A DNA stretch of 64,000 nt from Palsa-504 sp963789225. GTDB lineage: Bacteria > Actinomycetota > Actinomycetes > Streptosporangiales > Streptosporangiaceae. A program made the position numbers and the translations under genes. Each line of letters begins with the position of its first letter. Position 1 is the stretch's first letter. The notes below the pieces were generated by a model. It saw only the letters and a list, made by a program, of their open reading frames with translations, did not search any database and had not been told where the DNA came from. Location: the NCBI GenBank assembly GCA_963789225.1, contig CAWBKD010000006.1, positions 62,001-126,000 of the forward strand, read 5' to 3'. Below are positions 41,099-50,283 of the stretch, piece by piece.

Positions 41099-41260
41099 TG
41101 TGCCGGTACCCGCCCGTCCACGCGTTTTCCCCTGTGTCTATTCAGCCTTTACGAGCCTTTTCGCAAAACCAGAACGGTCGATCTGCCCCCGAAACAGGTT
41201 AATAAGCCTATCACCAGGAGTTACTGAGCCAGCTTACGGGGGACGCGCCGGACGCGCTGG

Positions 41261-41938
41261 TCAGGGCAGTTTCCAGTCGATGGCGGTGCCTCCGGCCTGC
41301 TCAAGGAGCCGGTTGGCCCGGCTGAACGGGCGCGAGCCGAAGAACCCGCTGGCGGCCGAGTACGGGCTCGGGTGAGCCGACTCGATGAGCCCGATGCCAC
41401 CGAGCAGCGGGGCGAGCGTCCGCGCGTCCCGGCCCCACAAGATGGCGACCAGCGGTGTCCCCGCCCTGGCGGCCAGGGCCCTGATGGCCTGTTCGGTCAC
41501 CTCCTCCCAGCCCTTGCCCCGGTGCGATCCCGGCTGGCCGGGCGCCACGGTCAGGACCCGGTTCAGCAGCAGCACGCCGCGCTCGCTCCACGGGGTCAGG
41601 TCCCCGTTGGTCGGCGTCGGATACCCGAGGTCGTCCGAGTACTCGCGGAAGATGTTGACCAGGCTCCCCGGCAGCCGCCGCACCTCCGGCCCGACCGAGA
41701 AGGCCAGGCCGACGGCGTACCCGGGGGTGGGGTAGGGATCCTGGCCGACGATCAGCACCCGCACGTCGGCGAACGGCTGCCTGAACGCCCGCAGCACGTT
41801 CTCGCCGGCGGGCAGGTACCTGCGCCCGGCGGCGACCTCGGCGCGCAGGAAGTCGCCCATCGCGGCGATCCGGCCCCCGACCGGCTCGAGCGCGTCGGCC
41901 CAGCCCGGGTCGATGAGGGTGCGCCATTGCTCCGCCAT
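41261..41938 (-). CDS. ung: Uracil-DNA glycosylase (family 1)
   Basis: The 225-residue enzyme has the water-activating loop VLIVGQDPYPTPGYAVGLAF, the VLLLNRVLTVAPGQPGSHRG uracil-recognition region and the DNA-intercalation motif ESAHPSPYSA with the catalytic His. It removes uracil from DNA in base-excision repair. Length is normal. It is a single gene divergent from mtrA. Confidence 0.96.
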   Translation of the reverse strand: MAEQWRTLIDPGWADALEPVGGRIAAMGDFLRAEVAAGRRYLPAGENVLRAFRQPFADVRVLIVGQDPYPTPGYAVGLAFSVGPEVRRLPGSLVNIFREYSDDLGYPTPTNGDLTPWSERGVLLLNRVLTVAPGQPGSHRGKGWEEVTEQAIRALAARAGTPLVAILWGRDARTLAPLLGGIGLIESAHPSPYSAASGFFGSRPFSRANRLLEQAGGTAIDWKLP

Positions 41939-42088
41939 GGGCAGTTACTGTAGCCCGGCCCGGGCCCCTAGAGGGCGGCTCGTTCGGTTTGATCTGCCCG
42001 CCTATCGGAAAAGCTATCCCCGAACGGGTGTCGCGTAGCAGGAAAATGAGGGTAGCCTGCGTCCACGCAGAGTCAATCACACGGAACG

Positions 42089-42775
42089 ATGGGGCCCATG
42101 AAAGGACGCGTGCTGGTCGTCGATGACGACGCCGCCCTCGCCGAGATGCTCGGCATCGTGCTTCGCGGCGAGGGATTCGAGCCGACCTTCGTGGCGGATG
42201 GCGACAAGGCCGTAGAGGCATTCAGGGATTCAAGGCCCGATTTGGTGCTCCTGGACCTCATGCTGCCCGGTTCCGACGGAATTGACGTATGTCGTCAGAT
42301 CCGCGCCGAATCGGGGGTGCCGATCGTCATGCTGACGGCGAAGACCAACACCGTCGATGTGGTCCTCGGCCTGGAGTCCGGTGCCGACGACTACATCGTC
42401 AAGCCGTTCAAGTCCAAGGAACTCGTCGCCCGGGTCAGGGCGAGGCTGCGCCGGACCGACGAGCCGGCGCCCGAGATGCTTCAGATCGGCGACATCGTCA
42501 TCGACGTGGCCGGGCACTCGGTCAAGCGGGACGGGGAGACGCTCAACCTCACCCCCCTGGAGTTCGACCTGCTTGTCGCGCTGGCCCGCAAGCCGAGGCA
42601 GGTCTTCACCAGGGAGGTGCTGCTCGAGCAGGTCTGGGGCTACCGGCACGCCGCGGACACCAGGCTGGTCAACGTGCACGTACAGCGGTTGCGCGCGAAG
42701 ATCGAGAAGGACCCCGAGCACCCCGAGATCGTCGTGACGGTACGCGGTGTCGGCTATAAGGCGGGTCCTGGCTGA
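42089..42775 (+). CDS. mtrA: Response regulator MtrA (OmpR/PhoB family)
   Basis: The 228-residue regulator has acidic residues Asp12-14, the phospho-acceptor Asp56 (LVLLDLMLPGSDG), VPIVMLTAKTNTVDVVLGLE, YIVKPFKSKEL, and a C-terminal winged helix with LTPLEFDLLVALARKPRQVF and NVHVQRLRAKIEKDPEHPEI. It is almost identical in layout to actinobacterial MtrA, which controls cell-cycle, envelope and development genes. ATG 42089 is used; ATG 42098 (MKGRVLVVDD) matches the usual N-terminus and is equally possible. First gene of mtrA-mtrB-lpqB. Confidence 0.95.
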   Translation: MGPMKGRVLVVDDDAALAEMLGIVLRGEGFEPTFVADGDKAVEAFRDSRPDLVLLDLMLPGSDGIDVCRQIRAESGVPIVMLTAKTNTVDVVLGLESGADDYIVKPFKSKELVARVRARLRRTDEPAPEMLQIGDIVIDVAGHSVKRDGETLNLTPLEFDLLVALARKPRQVFTREVLLEQVWGYRHAADTRLVNVHVQRLRAKIEKDPEHPEIVVTVRGVGYKAGPG

Positions 42776-42848
42776 GTCCGGGTCGGTCCAACAGGTGGCA
42801 GCGTCAGGCGGAAATCGGCAGCGTAACCGGACAACCACGCACCGCTCG

Positions 42849-44588
42849 ATGTACTACAAGCGCGCGATCCTCCGGCGGCTGCCCAAGCCGGTCAGGCGGT
42901 TGGTGCTGGCCGGGCGCCGGTGGCAGCGCCAGACCGCCGCGCAGCTGAACAGCCGCTGGCACCGCTCCCTCCAGCTCCGGGTGGTCGTGACGACCCTGGC
43001 CCTGTCCGCCCTCGTGATCGCCGTGCTCGGGTTCTACCTTGTCCAGCTCATCGCCAACGGGCTGCTCACCAGCGCGGAGACCGCCGATTCCGGCGTGGTG
43101 GTGAACGGGCGTACGAATGCGGAGGGCCAGTCCAGCGTCAATGTGCTGGCGCCGACCGCCAAGCAGGGCGGCGTGAACGGCGTGGCGCAGACCACCGCGA
43201 AGATGCTGCAGGCCGCGGGCGGGAACAGCGGCAACTACCTGGTCTTCATCCGGCTGGCCAACCCGGGACCCGGCGATGTGACCTGGGTGGGCGACCTGCT
43301 CGTCAACGTGTCCGCCACCGTCCCGGCGTCCCTGTACGGCGCGGTGTCGAACGAACAGCGGATCGACGGCTACAACAACGAGATCACCGCGTCCGCGCAG
43401 TACGCGCCGACCACGCTGACCTACGGCAGCGGGCTGGGCACCGACGTCCCCGCCCTGGCGGTCGGCATCCCGCTCGGGACCTACTACCAGCTGTATTACG
43501 TGTTCCCGTTCAGCCAGGGGCAGCAGGACCTGCTGCTCGTGCAGCGGATCCTCGTCGGCGTGGGCCTGGCGCTCGTCCTGCTGCTGGCCGCGATCGCATC
43601 GCTGGTCACCAGGTGGGTGGTGCTGCCCGTCCGGCGCGCGGCTCAGGCGGCCCGCCGGCTGACGGCGGGGCACCTCGGCGAGCGCATGCCGGTGCTCGGC
43701 AAGGACGACCTCGCGGCGCTGGGTACCGCGTTCAACGAGATGGCGGCCAGCCTGCAGGACAAGCTGCGCGAGCTGGAAGATCTGTCCCAGGTCCAGCGGC
43801 AGTTCGTCTCGGACGTATCGCACGAGCTGCGGACGCCGATGACGACGATCAAGATGGCCGCCGACATGCTCTTCGAGAGCCGGGAAGACCTCGACCCGGT
43901 CGGCAGCAGGTCCGTTGAGCTGCTGCAGAGCCAGCTGGAACGGTTCGAGACGCTGCTGGTCGACCTGCTGGAGATCAGCAGGTTCGACGCCGGCGCCGCC
44001 ACCCTGGAGGCCGAGTTCGTTGACGTGTGCGATCTGGTGCGGCGTTCGGCCGACGACGCGCAGCAACTGGCCGAGCGCCGGGGCAGCAGGATCGAGTTCA
44101 GGCTGCCCGCGGCCGGGTGCTTCGCCGAGGTCGACCGGCGCCGGGTGGAGCGCATCCTGCGGAACATCCTGGTCAACGCGGTCGAGCACGGCGAGGGCAA
44201 GGACGTAGTCATCACCACCGCCCTGGACAGCGACGCGGTGGCCGTCTCGGTCAGGGACTACGGCGTGGGCCTTCGTCCGGGCGAGGAGCAGCACGTCTTC
44301 GAGCGGTTCTGGCGGGCGGACCCGGCGCGGGCGCGCAACACCGGCGGCACCGGGCTCGGCCTGGCGATCTCCCTGGAGGACGCACGGCTCCATGGCGGCT
44401 GGCTGCAAGCCTGGGGCGAGCGCGGCAAGGGCTCGGTCTTCCGGCTGACGCTGCCGCGCGTGGCGGGGCAGAAGTTCGCGGGCTCGCCGCTGCCGCTGGA
44501 GCCCGACGACGCCGAGATCGTCACCAGCCTGGCCGGGACCGGCCCGTTCCCGGTGCCCGAGATCACCGAGGTCGTCAGCCGTGGCTAG
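42849..44588 (+). CDS. mtrB: Sensor histidine kinase MtrB
   Basis: About 579 residues: a basic N-terminus, a first transmembrane helix (LQLRVVVTTLALSALVIAVL), a ~150-residue extracellular sensor, a second helix (ILVGVGLALVLLLAAIASLV), HAMP, a dimerisation/phospho-acceptor region (FVSDVSHELRTPMTTIKMAA, His in SHELR) and a catalytic domain (NILVNAVEHGEG, DYGVGLRPGEEQ, GTGLGLAISLEDAR). It phosphorylates MtrA. Start uncertain: GTG 42795 and GTG 42747 are also open, but codon usage before 42849 is not coding-like. It overlaps lpqB by 8 bp. Confidence 0.94.
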   Translation: MYYKRAILRRLPKPVRRLVLAGRRWQRQTAAQLNSRWHRSLQLRVVVTTLALSALVIAVLGFYLVQLIANGLLTSAETADSGVVVNGRTNAEGQSSVNVLAPTAKQGGVNGVAQTTAKMLQAAGGNSGNYLVFIRLANPGPGDVTWVGDLLVNVSATVPASLYGAVSNEQRIDGYNNEITASAQYAPTTLTYGSGLGTDVPALAVGIPLGTYYQLYYVFPFSQGQQDLLLVQRILVGVGLALVLLLAAIASLVTRWVVLPVRRAAQAARRLTAGHLGERMPVLGKDDLAALGTAFNEMAASLQDKLRELEDLSQVQRQFVSDVSHELRTPMTTIKMAADMLFESREDLDPVGSRSVELLQSQLERFETLLVDLLEISRFDAGAATLEAEFVDVCDLVRRSADDAQQLAERRGSRIEFRLPAAGCFAEVDRRRVERILRNILVNAVEHGEGKDVVITTALDSDAVAVSVRDYGVGLRPGEEQHVFERFWRADPARARNTGGTGLGLAISLEDARLHGGWLQAWGERGKGSVFRLTLPRVAGQKFAGSPLPLEPDDAEIVTSLAGTGPFPVPEITEVVSRG

Positions 44589-46575
44589 GGTCGGCTCGGG
44601 GCCCCTGGCCCGGCTGCGGGGAGCGTGCCTGCTGGCCGTCCTGACCGTAGCGGTGGCGGGTTGCGTGGGCATGCCGCAGAGCGGCCAGGTCGGCACGTTC
44701 AGCAACAAGCAGGCCGACACCGAGCAGAACCCGGAATCCGAGATCGGCCTGTTCCCGTCGGGACCCCAGCCGAATTCCTCACCGGTCGGGATCGTGAAGG
44801 AGTTCCTCGAGGCTAGCGCCAGCTATCCCACCGACGCCCCCATCGTCCAGGAGTACCTGGCCGATCCGGCCAAGGCCTGGAACCCCGGCTGGTCGGTCAC
44901 GGTGCTCAAGACCTACACCGTGACGAGCCGGGGGATGGTGCGGACCACCGGCGCGCACAGCAGCGAGCGGGCCGTGGTGGGAGTCTCGGGGCCCGTCCAG
45001 GCCACGCTCAACGGCACGGGCCAGTACGTCCTGGCCTCGGCGCAGGGCGGGAACTCGACGCAGACGTACCAGTTCAACCTGGTCAAGGTGGGCGGGCAGT
45101 GGCGGATCTCGAATCCGCCCAGCACGTACCGGCTGGTGACCGAGACCGAGTTCCCGCAGGCCTATCAGTCGCAGGATCTGTACTTCTTCGCCTCCACCAG
45201 CACCCAGAACTTCTTTGCCTCTACCGGCGCCAAGAACTCGATGCTCGTCCCGGACCCGGTGTTCGTCCCGACGGGAACCTCACCCGCGCCGCTGGTCTCC
45301 CAGCTCGTGACGGCGCTCGCCAGGGGCCCGAGCACGACGTGGCTGCAAGGTGCCGCGAATACCGCGTTTCCCCCGGGGACCAAGGTCCTGAGCGTCCTGC
45401 TGTCCGGGGCCACCGTCACGGTGGATCTCGGCGGTACGGCGGCGTCGGCCGACACGCCGACACTCGAGCGCATCTCCGCCGAGCTGCTCTGGACGCTGGC
45501 GGGACCGACGGCCAGCGTCCAGACCATACAGTCGGTCGAGCTTGAGCGAGATGGCCAGGCCTGGCCGCCCCCGTCAGCCCCGTGCGGGACGGGCCAGGCG
45601 CCGACCGCCTTCCAGAAGCTGGCCAGCTACGAGTGCTACGACCCCTACCCGTCGGTCCCCGCGAGCTTCTCCTACGTCGGGGCGGGGCAGCCCTGGTCAC
45701 GGTGCGGCTCGGAATCGGAGGCCCAGGACGGGTCCATCGGCGCGATCGTGTCGGTCTTCGGCCGCACGGGTTCAGCCAGCAGTGGGCAGTGCGGCGGGTA
45801 CGTCGATCCGCAGCCGGTCACGACGCTCCCGCACGCGGCACAGACGCCCGCCCTGTCCATGGCGGCGGTCTCACCCGACGGGCACTTCGTGGCCGGCGTG
45901 TCGCCCCCGCCCGACCAGGGCACCCTGTACGTCGGGCCGGCTTACCGTACCGCCGGGGTGTTCGCGACGTCGGAGCGGCTGAAGAACGAGCCGGGCATCA
46001 GCGCGATCAGCTGGGACCGCGACGATGACCTCTGGGTCGCGCAGAACGACAACATCTGGGTCGTGCCGGGCAACGGCACCACCAAGTATCAGGCGGTGAA
46101 CCCGTTCGGCGGGGCGCAGGTCACCAGCCTCGCCGTCGCGCCCGACGGGGTCCGGATCGCCGCCATCGTGCAGACCGACTCGGGCGCCGAGCTCGAGCTC
46201 GCGGCCATCGAACGCACGGGGGGCCCGCAGGTAGGCGTTCAGCGGGGATCGTTCGCGCCGCAGTTCACCATCGAGCCCGCCGTCCAGCTCGGGCCGAACC
46301 TCTTCGATCCGATCTCGCTGACCTGGTACAACGCCGACACGCTGATCGTGCTCGACGCGGCGAACACGGGGAACACGCTGATGGAAGTTCCCGTGGACGG
46401 TGAGCAAGCCACGCCGCTGCCGGTCACCCCGGGCGGGGTGATCTCGATCACTGCCGATAACACCGCCAACATCCTGGTCGCGGGGCTGTCCAACGACAGG
46501 CTCGAGTTCGCGGCGAGCCTCGCGGGCCCGTGGGAAAGCCTCGGTAACGGCGGCTGGAGCCCGGTCTATCCCTGA
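44581..46575 (+). CDS. lpqB: Lipoprotein LpqB, accessory to MtrAB
   Basis: The 664-residue protein has a type II signal peptide with lipobox VAVAGC (Cys28). After it come a conserved N-terminal region (SSPVGIVKEFLEASASYPTD, IVQEYLADPAKAWNPGWSVT), a GerMN-like domain (TKVLSVLLSGATVTVDLGGT) and a C-terminal beta-propeller-like portion (ALSMAAVSPDGHFVAGVSPP). LpqB interacts with the MtrB sensor domain in mycobacteria and modulates its signalling. The GTG start overlaps the mtrB end, so expression is coupled. Confidence 0.94.
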   Translation: MARVGSGPLARLRGACLLAVLTVAVAGCVGMPQSGQVGTFSNKQADTEQNPESEIGLFPSGPQPNSSPVGIVKEFLEASASYPTDAPIVQEYLADPAKAWNPGWSVTVLKTYTVTSRGMVRTTGAHSSERAVVGVSGPVQATLNGTGQYVLASAQGGNSTQTYQFNLVKVGGQWRISNPPSTYRLVTETEFPQAYQSQDLYFFASTSTQNFFASTGAKNSMLVPDPVFVPTGTSPAPLVSQLVTALARGPSTTWLQGAANTAFPPGTKVLSVLLSGATVTVDLGGTAASADTPTLERISAELLWTLAGPTASVQTIQSVELERDGQAWPPPSAPCGTGQAPTAFQKLASYECYDPYPSVPASFSYVGAGQPWSRCGSESEAQDGSIGAIVSVFGRTGSASSGQCGGYVDPQPVTTLPHAAQTPALSMAAVSPDGHFVAGVSPPPDQGTLYVGPAYRTAGVFATSERLKNEPGISAISWDRDDDLWVAQNDNIWVVPGNGTTKYQAVNPFGGAQVTSLAVAPDGVRIAAIVQTDSGAELELAAIERTGGPQVGVQRGSFAPQFTIEPAVQLGPNLFDPISLTWYNADTLIVLDAANTGNTLMEVPVDGEQATPLPVTPGGVISITADNTANILVAGLSNDRLEFAASLAGPWESLGNGGWSPVYP

Positions 46576-47162
46576 GACCGGGCAGGTCAGTCCTGAAATT
46601 GTGCGCATTCGCCGATCTGGCCTCGAGCACATCCGGGCCGCCACGATTACGCATCCCGCATATAGGGGATGAAAGGGGACACCCAGTCCCGCTTCGGCCA
46701 CGTTATGCATCCAGCCCCCGCTTCCCGTTATGCAGCCTCCTCCCCCTCCCTCGGTCCACGTTATGTATCCGTTATGTGACAATTTGTGATTGATCGACTG
46801 TATGTCCCACCTGACATTCGCGCGCTGGCGAGTTAGCGTTCTTGGCATGGCACTCGCCCGGGCCCGTGGTTGCGCCGGGCGTGGTTCTCCTCCGGGGGAT
46901 CACGTCAGGCAAGCCGATGCCAGCCGCAGGCGAAACGGCCCACGTAAGGCGACTTCTCGTCGACCGATCACGGTGCGGCTTAGGAGTAAGTCCTGCCCCG
47001 CCGGGAGATACAGAGTTTCCCGGGCCGGGAGAAGGGCACCAGTGGCCACAGATAGGCCGCAAAACCCTCAGCAGGCGAATGTGGGGTCGAAGACCAGGTC
47101 GGCCGGGCGAGTGCCACCCCGCTCGAATATGCCGGGCTCAATCAGGCTGGAAGGGGATCGCG
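46576..47162. other. Long non-coding stretch between lpqB and hpf with CGTTATG repeats
   Basis: I see no credible gene in these ~590 bp; open frames here have unlikely composition. Four copies of CGTTATG occur at 46701, 46726, 46759 and 46770 (three followed by CA or TA, the last by TG), in an AT-richer, promoter-like part. The ~350 bp after it are GC-rich and could be an untranslated leader of hpf. In several actinobacteria a comF-type gene occupies this position; it is absent here. Confidence 0.55.
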
Positions 47163-47852
47163 ATGGAAATCATCGTCAGGGGACGCCACATTACTGTCCC
47201 GCCGCGTTTCCGGCAGCACGCCGCCGCCAAGCTTGCCAAGCTGGAAAAGCTCGACCAGAAGGCGATCAGGATCGACGTGGAGGTTTCCGCGGAGCGCAAC
47301 CCGAGGCAGTCTGACCGGCGCGAGCGAGTCGAGCTGACGGTACGGTCCCGCGGCCCCGCGATCAGGGCCGAGGCGGCGGCGGACGACAGGTACACGGCGC
47401 TGGACCTGGCCCTGGCCAAACTCGAGACCAGGCTCCGCCGGGCCTCCGACCGGCGCAAGGCCAAGGACCTCGACACGGTCCGCTCTCCCGCCCTGCTGGG
47501 CACCCTGACCGAGGCTGCTTCCGCGGTTCGCGCTCGGCCGGCGACCGCCTCCGCCGCGGCCGCCGCTCCGGCGCCCGCTGGCGTCAACGGCAACGCTCCG
47601 GTCCGGCCGCGCACCGGCGGGCAGGACGAGGAAAGCCGCCTGGTTCCCATCCAGATGGAGGGCGACGGCCCGCTCATCGTGCGGGAGAAGGTGCACGCGG
47701 CGACGCCGATGACGATCGACCAGGCGCTACTAGAGATGGAACTCGTGGGGCACGATTTCTACCTGTATCACGACAGCGAGTGCGACCGTTTTAGCGTGGT
47801 TTACCGCCGTCGCGGCTACGACTACGGGGTCATCAGGCTCGTCGAGGAGTAG
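47163..47852 (+). CDS. hpf: Long-form hibernation promoting factor
   Basis: The 229-residue protein has the N-terminal HPF/YfiA ribosome-binding domain (MEIIVRGRHITVPPRFRQHA, then LDLALAKLETRLRRASDRRK), an Ala/Pro-rich linker (~130-165) and the C-terminal dimerisation domain (VREKVHAATPMTIDQALLEM, ELVGHDFYLYHDSECDRFSV and YRRRGYDYGVIRLVEE). It dimerises 70S ribosomes into 100S in stationary phase. GGAAGGGG lies upstream of the ATG. The long leader suggests stress-dependent regulation. Confidence 0.95.
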   Translation: MEIIVRGRHITVPPRFRQHAAAKLAKLEKLDQKAIRIDVEVSAERNPRQSDRRERVELTVRSRGPAIRAEAAADDRYTALDLALAKLETRLRRASDRRKAKDLDTVRSPALLGTLTEAASAVRARPATASAAAAAPAPAGVNGNAPVRPRTGGQDEESRLVPIQMEGDGPLIVREKVHAATPMTIDQALLEMELVGHDFYLYHDSECDRFSVVYRRRGYDYGVIRLVEE

Positions 47853-48043
47853 CAGTTCCGGGGCCGTCCGAACGAAATTCCCTGACGCAAATCCGTGGCG
47901 CAATTTGGCACCGTGCCGCCCGGCCTTGCATCATGGCTCGTGGTCGGCAAGAGTTCTGGTGACATGACGTTCGTGCCGATCAAGGTCAGCCCGGCGGCCC
48001 GGTGGGGGGCGGATGCGGGCGACGGTCGCGAGGGAGGCGATGA

Positions 48044-48775
48044 TTGAGCGCCATGGGCGACAAACCGGTGGCTGCTGCTCGGCCGGGTGACGGCTCCCGG
48101 CGCCCAGAGCCGATCCGCGTGCTCATCGCCGACGATCATGCGCTGTTCCGGCGCGGCCTGGAGATGGTCCTCGACTCCGAGGACGACATCGACCTGGTCG
48201 GGCAGGCTAGCGACGGGACCGAGGCCGTCGCCGTCGCCGGTGAGTCGCTCCCTGACGTGGTGCTCATGGACATCCGGATGCCGAAGACCAGCGGGATCGA
48301 GGCCTGCCGGGCGACCAAGGAGGTCGCCCCCAGCGCGAAGATCGTGATGCTGACGATCAGCGACGAGGAAGAGGACCTGTTCGAGGCGATCAGGGCCGGG
48401 GCCAGCGGTTACCTGCTGAAGGACATACCGCTGGACGAGGTCGCCGAAGCGGTCCGCGCCGTGCACGGCGGCCAGTCGCTAATCAACCCGTCGATGGCGG
48501 GCAAGCTCCTCAGCGAGTTCGCCACGCTGGCCAAGCGCGATTCCTCGGAGGACCGGGCTCAGCACGTCGCCGCGCCCAAGCTCACGGACCGGGAGATGGA
48601 GGTCCTCAAGCTCGTCGCGCGCGGCATGAACAACCGCGACATCGCCAAGGTGCTGTTCATCTCGGAGAACACCGTGAAGAACCACGTCAGGAACATCCTG
48701 GAGAAGCTCCAGATCCACTCGCGCATGGAAGCGGTGATGATCGCCGTCCGGCAGAAGCTGATCGAATTCAGCTGA
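48044..48775 (+). CDS. Orphan NarL/LuxR-family response regulator
   Basis: The 243-residue protein has a receiver domain with Asp30/Asp31 and phospho-acceptor Asp76 (VVLMDIRMPKTSG), SAKIVMLTISDEEEDLFEAI and YLLKDIPLDEVAEAV, then a LuxR HTH (LTDREMEVLKLVARGMNNRD, LFISENTVKNHVRNILEKLQ). No kinase gene is adjacent. A similar orphan regulator lies between hpf and secA in Streptomyces. TTG 48044 has GGGAGG at good spacing; ATG 48053 is the alternative. Confidence 0.9.
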   Translation: MSAMGDKPVAAARPGDGSRRPEPIRVLIADDHALFRRGLEMVLDSEDDIDLVGQASDGTEAVAVAGESLPDVVLMDIRMPKTSGIEACRATKEVAPSAKIVMLTISDEEEDLFEAIRAGASGYLLKDIPLDEVAEAVRAVHGGQSLINPSMAGKLLSEFATLAKRDSSEDRAQHVAAPKLTDREMEVLKLVARGMNNRDIAKVLFISENTVKNHVRNILEKLQIHSRMEAVMIAVRQKLIEFS

Positions 48776-48784
48776 TCGGGGCGG

Positions 48785-50059
48785 TCAGGCCTTCGTGAGC
48801 GCGGCGGCGAGCCGCGAAGCGTAATGAGCAGGCTCGACCTGCTCCAGGCGAACGTCGTCGCACCCCACCCAGCGCGCCGCCTCGCGCAGGGCCCTGGCCA
48901 TCGGCTCGGCGGCGGTCGCCCGCTCCAGCGATACCTTCCTGGCGACGAGCGTCGTGCCCTCCCGCGCGGGATCGACTCGCCCGGCGAGGCGGCCGCCGGC
49001 GAGCAGGGGCATCGTGTAGTAGCCGTGGATCCGCTTGTGCCTTGGCACGTACGCCTCGAGGCTGTGCTCGAAGCCGAACATCCGCACGGTCCGCTTACGA
49101 TCCCAGATCAGCGAGTCGAAGGGTGAGAGCAGCGTCACGCGGTGCCGACCGGGGTTCGCGCCATCGGCCAGCGCGGCCGGATCGGCCCAGGCGGCGAGTG
49201 GTTTCCCCGCCGCGGCCCGGCCCGCTCCGCTGCCGCCCCGCGCAGACCCGGACGGTCCGGCCCCGGCGATGGTGACCGGGGTCAGCCCCGCCGCCAGCGC
49301 CGCGTCGGCCACCAGCCGCGTGTGCTCGCCCTTTTCGTTGGTGAGGGAGTTGAGCCTGTGGTAGTCGAGCAGGTCGGCGTAGCTGACCACGCCGAGCGCG
49401 CGGGCCGACACCCCCGCCAGGTACGCGAGACATTCCAGGTCGGACGGCTCGGCGTCGAGCAGGTCTCCGGGCAGGACCCGTTCGGGCAGGTCGTAGACGC
49501 GCCGCCAGCCGGTCCGCCGCACGCAGATGGCCTCGCCCGTATCCAGCAGCCACTCCACCGCGATCTTGACATCGGACCAGTCCCACCAGGGCCCGCCAGC
49601 CTTGGCCCCGCCGAGCTGGGTCGCGGTCAGCGGGCCCTCGGCCCGGAGTCTGGCCAGCACCTTGTCGCAGGTTTCCCGGACGCTCTGGTGCCACCGCACC
49701 CCCCTGGCCCGGAGCGCACGGCGGCGGAAGGCGAAGTACGGCCACTGCTCGATCGGCAGCACGCAGGCCGCGTGCGCCCAGTACTCGAACGCGGTCGGCT
49801 GGGGGGTGCCCCAGTATGCCTGCTCGACCTGCGCCCGGGGGACGGGACCCAGCCGCGCGTAGGCGACGAGCTCGTGCGAGCGCGCCAGCACGCTGATCGT
49901 GTCGAGCTGCACGGCACCCACCCTGCGCAGCATCGCCCCGACTCCGGCCCGGGTCGGGCGCCAGGAGTTGGCGCCCAGAAACCCCTGCGCGCGCAGCGTC
50001 AGCGTGCGGGCCTCGTCGGGCGTGAGCGTCAACTGGGCCGCGGGAGCATCCAGGGGCAT
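48785..50059 (-). CDS. Winged-helix DNA glycosylase of the AlkZ/YcaQ type
   Basis: The 424-residue protein has three winged-helix-like modules. The N-terminal module contains MLRRVGAVQLDTISVLARSH, whose Gln-x-Asp is the catalytic motif of AlkZ/YcaQ interstrand-crosslink glycosylases, followed by YWGTPQPTAFEYWAHAACVL and a C-terminal PRHKRIHGYYTMPLLAGGRL. It likely unhooks DNA crosslinks or excises bulky alkylated bases. ATG 50059 chosen (MPLDAPAAQL); an upstream GTG/ATG extension has intergenic-like sequence. It ends 10 bp from the converging regulator gene. Confidence 0.82.
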   Translation of the reverse strand: MPLDAPAAQLTLTPDEARTLTLRAQGFLGANSWRPTRAGVGAMLRRVGAVQLDTISVLARSHELVAYARLGPVPRAQVEQAYWGTPQPTAFEYWAHAACVLPIEQWPYFAFRRRALRARGVRWHQSVRETCDKVLARLRAEGPLTATQLGGAKAGGPWWDWSDVKIAVEWLLDTGEAICVRRTGWRRVYDLPERVLPGDLLDAEPSDLECLAYLAGVSARALGVVSYADLLDYHRLNSLTNEKGEHTRLVADAALAAGLTPVTIAGAGPSGSARGGSGAGRAAAGKPLAAWADPAALADGANPGRHRVTLLSPFDSLIWDRKRTVRMFGFEHSLEAYVPRHKRIHGYYTMPLLAGGRLAGRVDPAREGTTLVARKVSLERATAAEPMARALREAARWVGCDDVRLEQVEPAHYASRLAAALTKA

Positions 50060-50072
50060 CCCGACAGCGTAA

Positions 50073-50220
50073 CCGGGACCTGCGACATTCCCCGGCCGCC
50101 TGGCTGCCGCGGATGTGCCCAATGTCCAGGATCTGTCACATTTTTCGGGCCGCACGGCTATGCTCCCATGCCCGGGACCTGCGACATTTCCTGGGCCATC
50201 CAGCCGCCGCGGACATGCCC
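50073..50220. repeat. Two imperfect ~48-bp direct repeats between divergent genes
   Basis: Copies at 50073-50120 and 50172-50220 begin CCGGGACCTGCGACATT and end near GCCGCGGA-ATGCCC or GCCGCGGACATGCCC, roughly 80% alike by eye. A partial TGTCACATT lies between them (50134). They fill the gap between the glycosylase gene and the nitroreductase-ThiF gene and could be regulator sites. Confidence 0.6.
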
Positions 50221-50283
50221 CCCACGTCCGGGCGCCGCGGCGTCGGTTAGCTTGGCTTAGGATTCTGATCGGGGGGATTTTTG

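Noticed and set aside
46790..47162. Coding extension upstream of hpf
   Set aside because: The open frame has intergenic-like composition, no ComF or other similarity, and the HPF family starts exactly at MEIIVRG.
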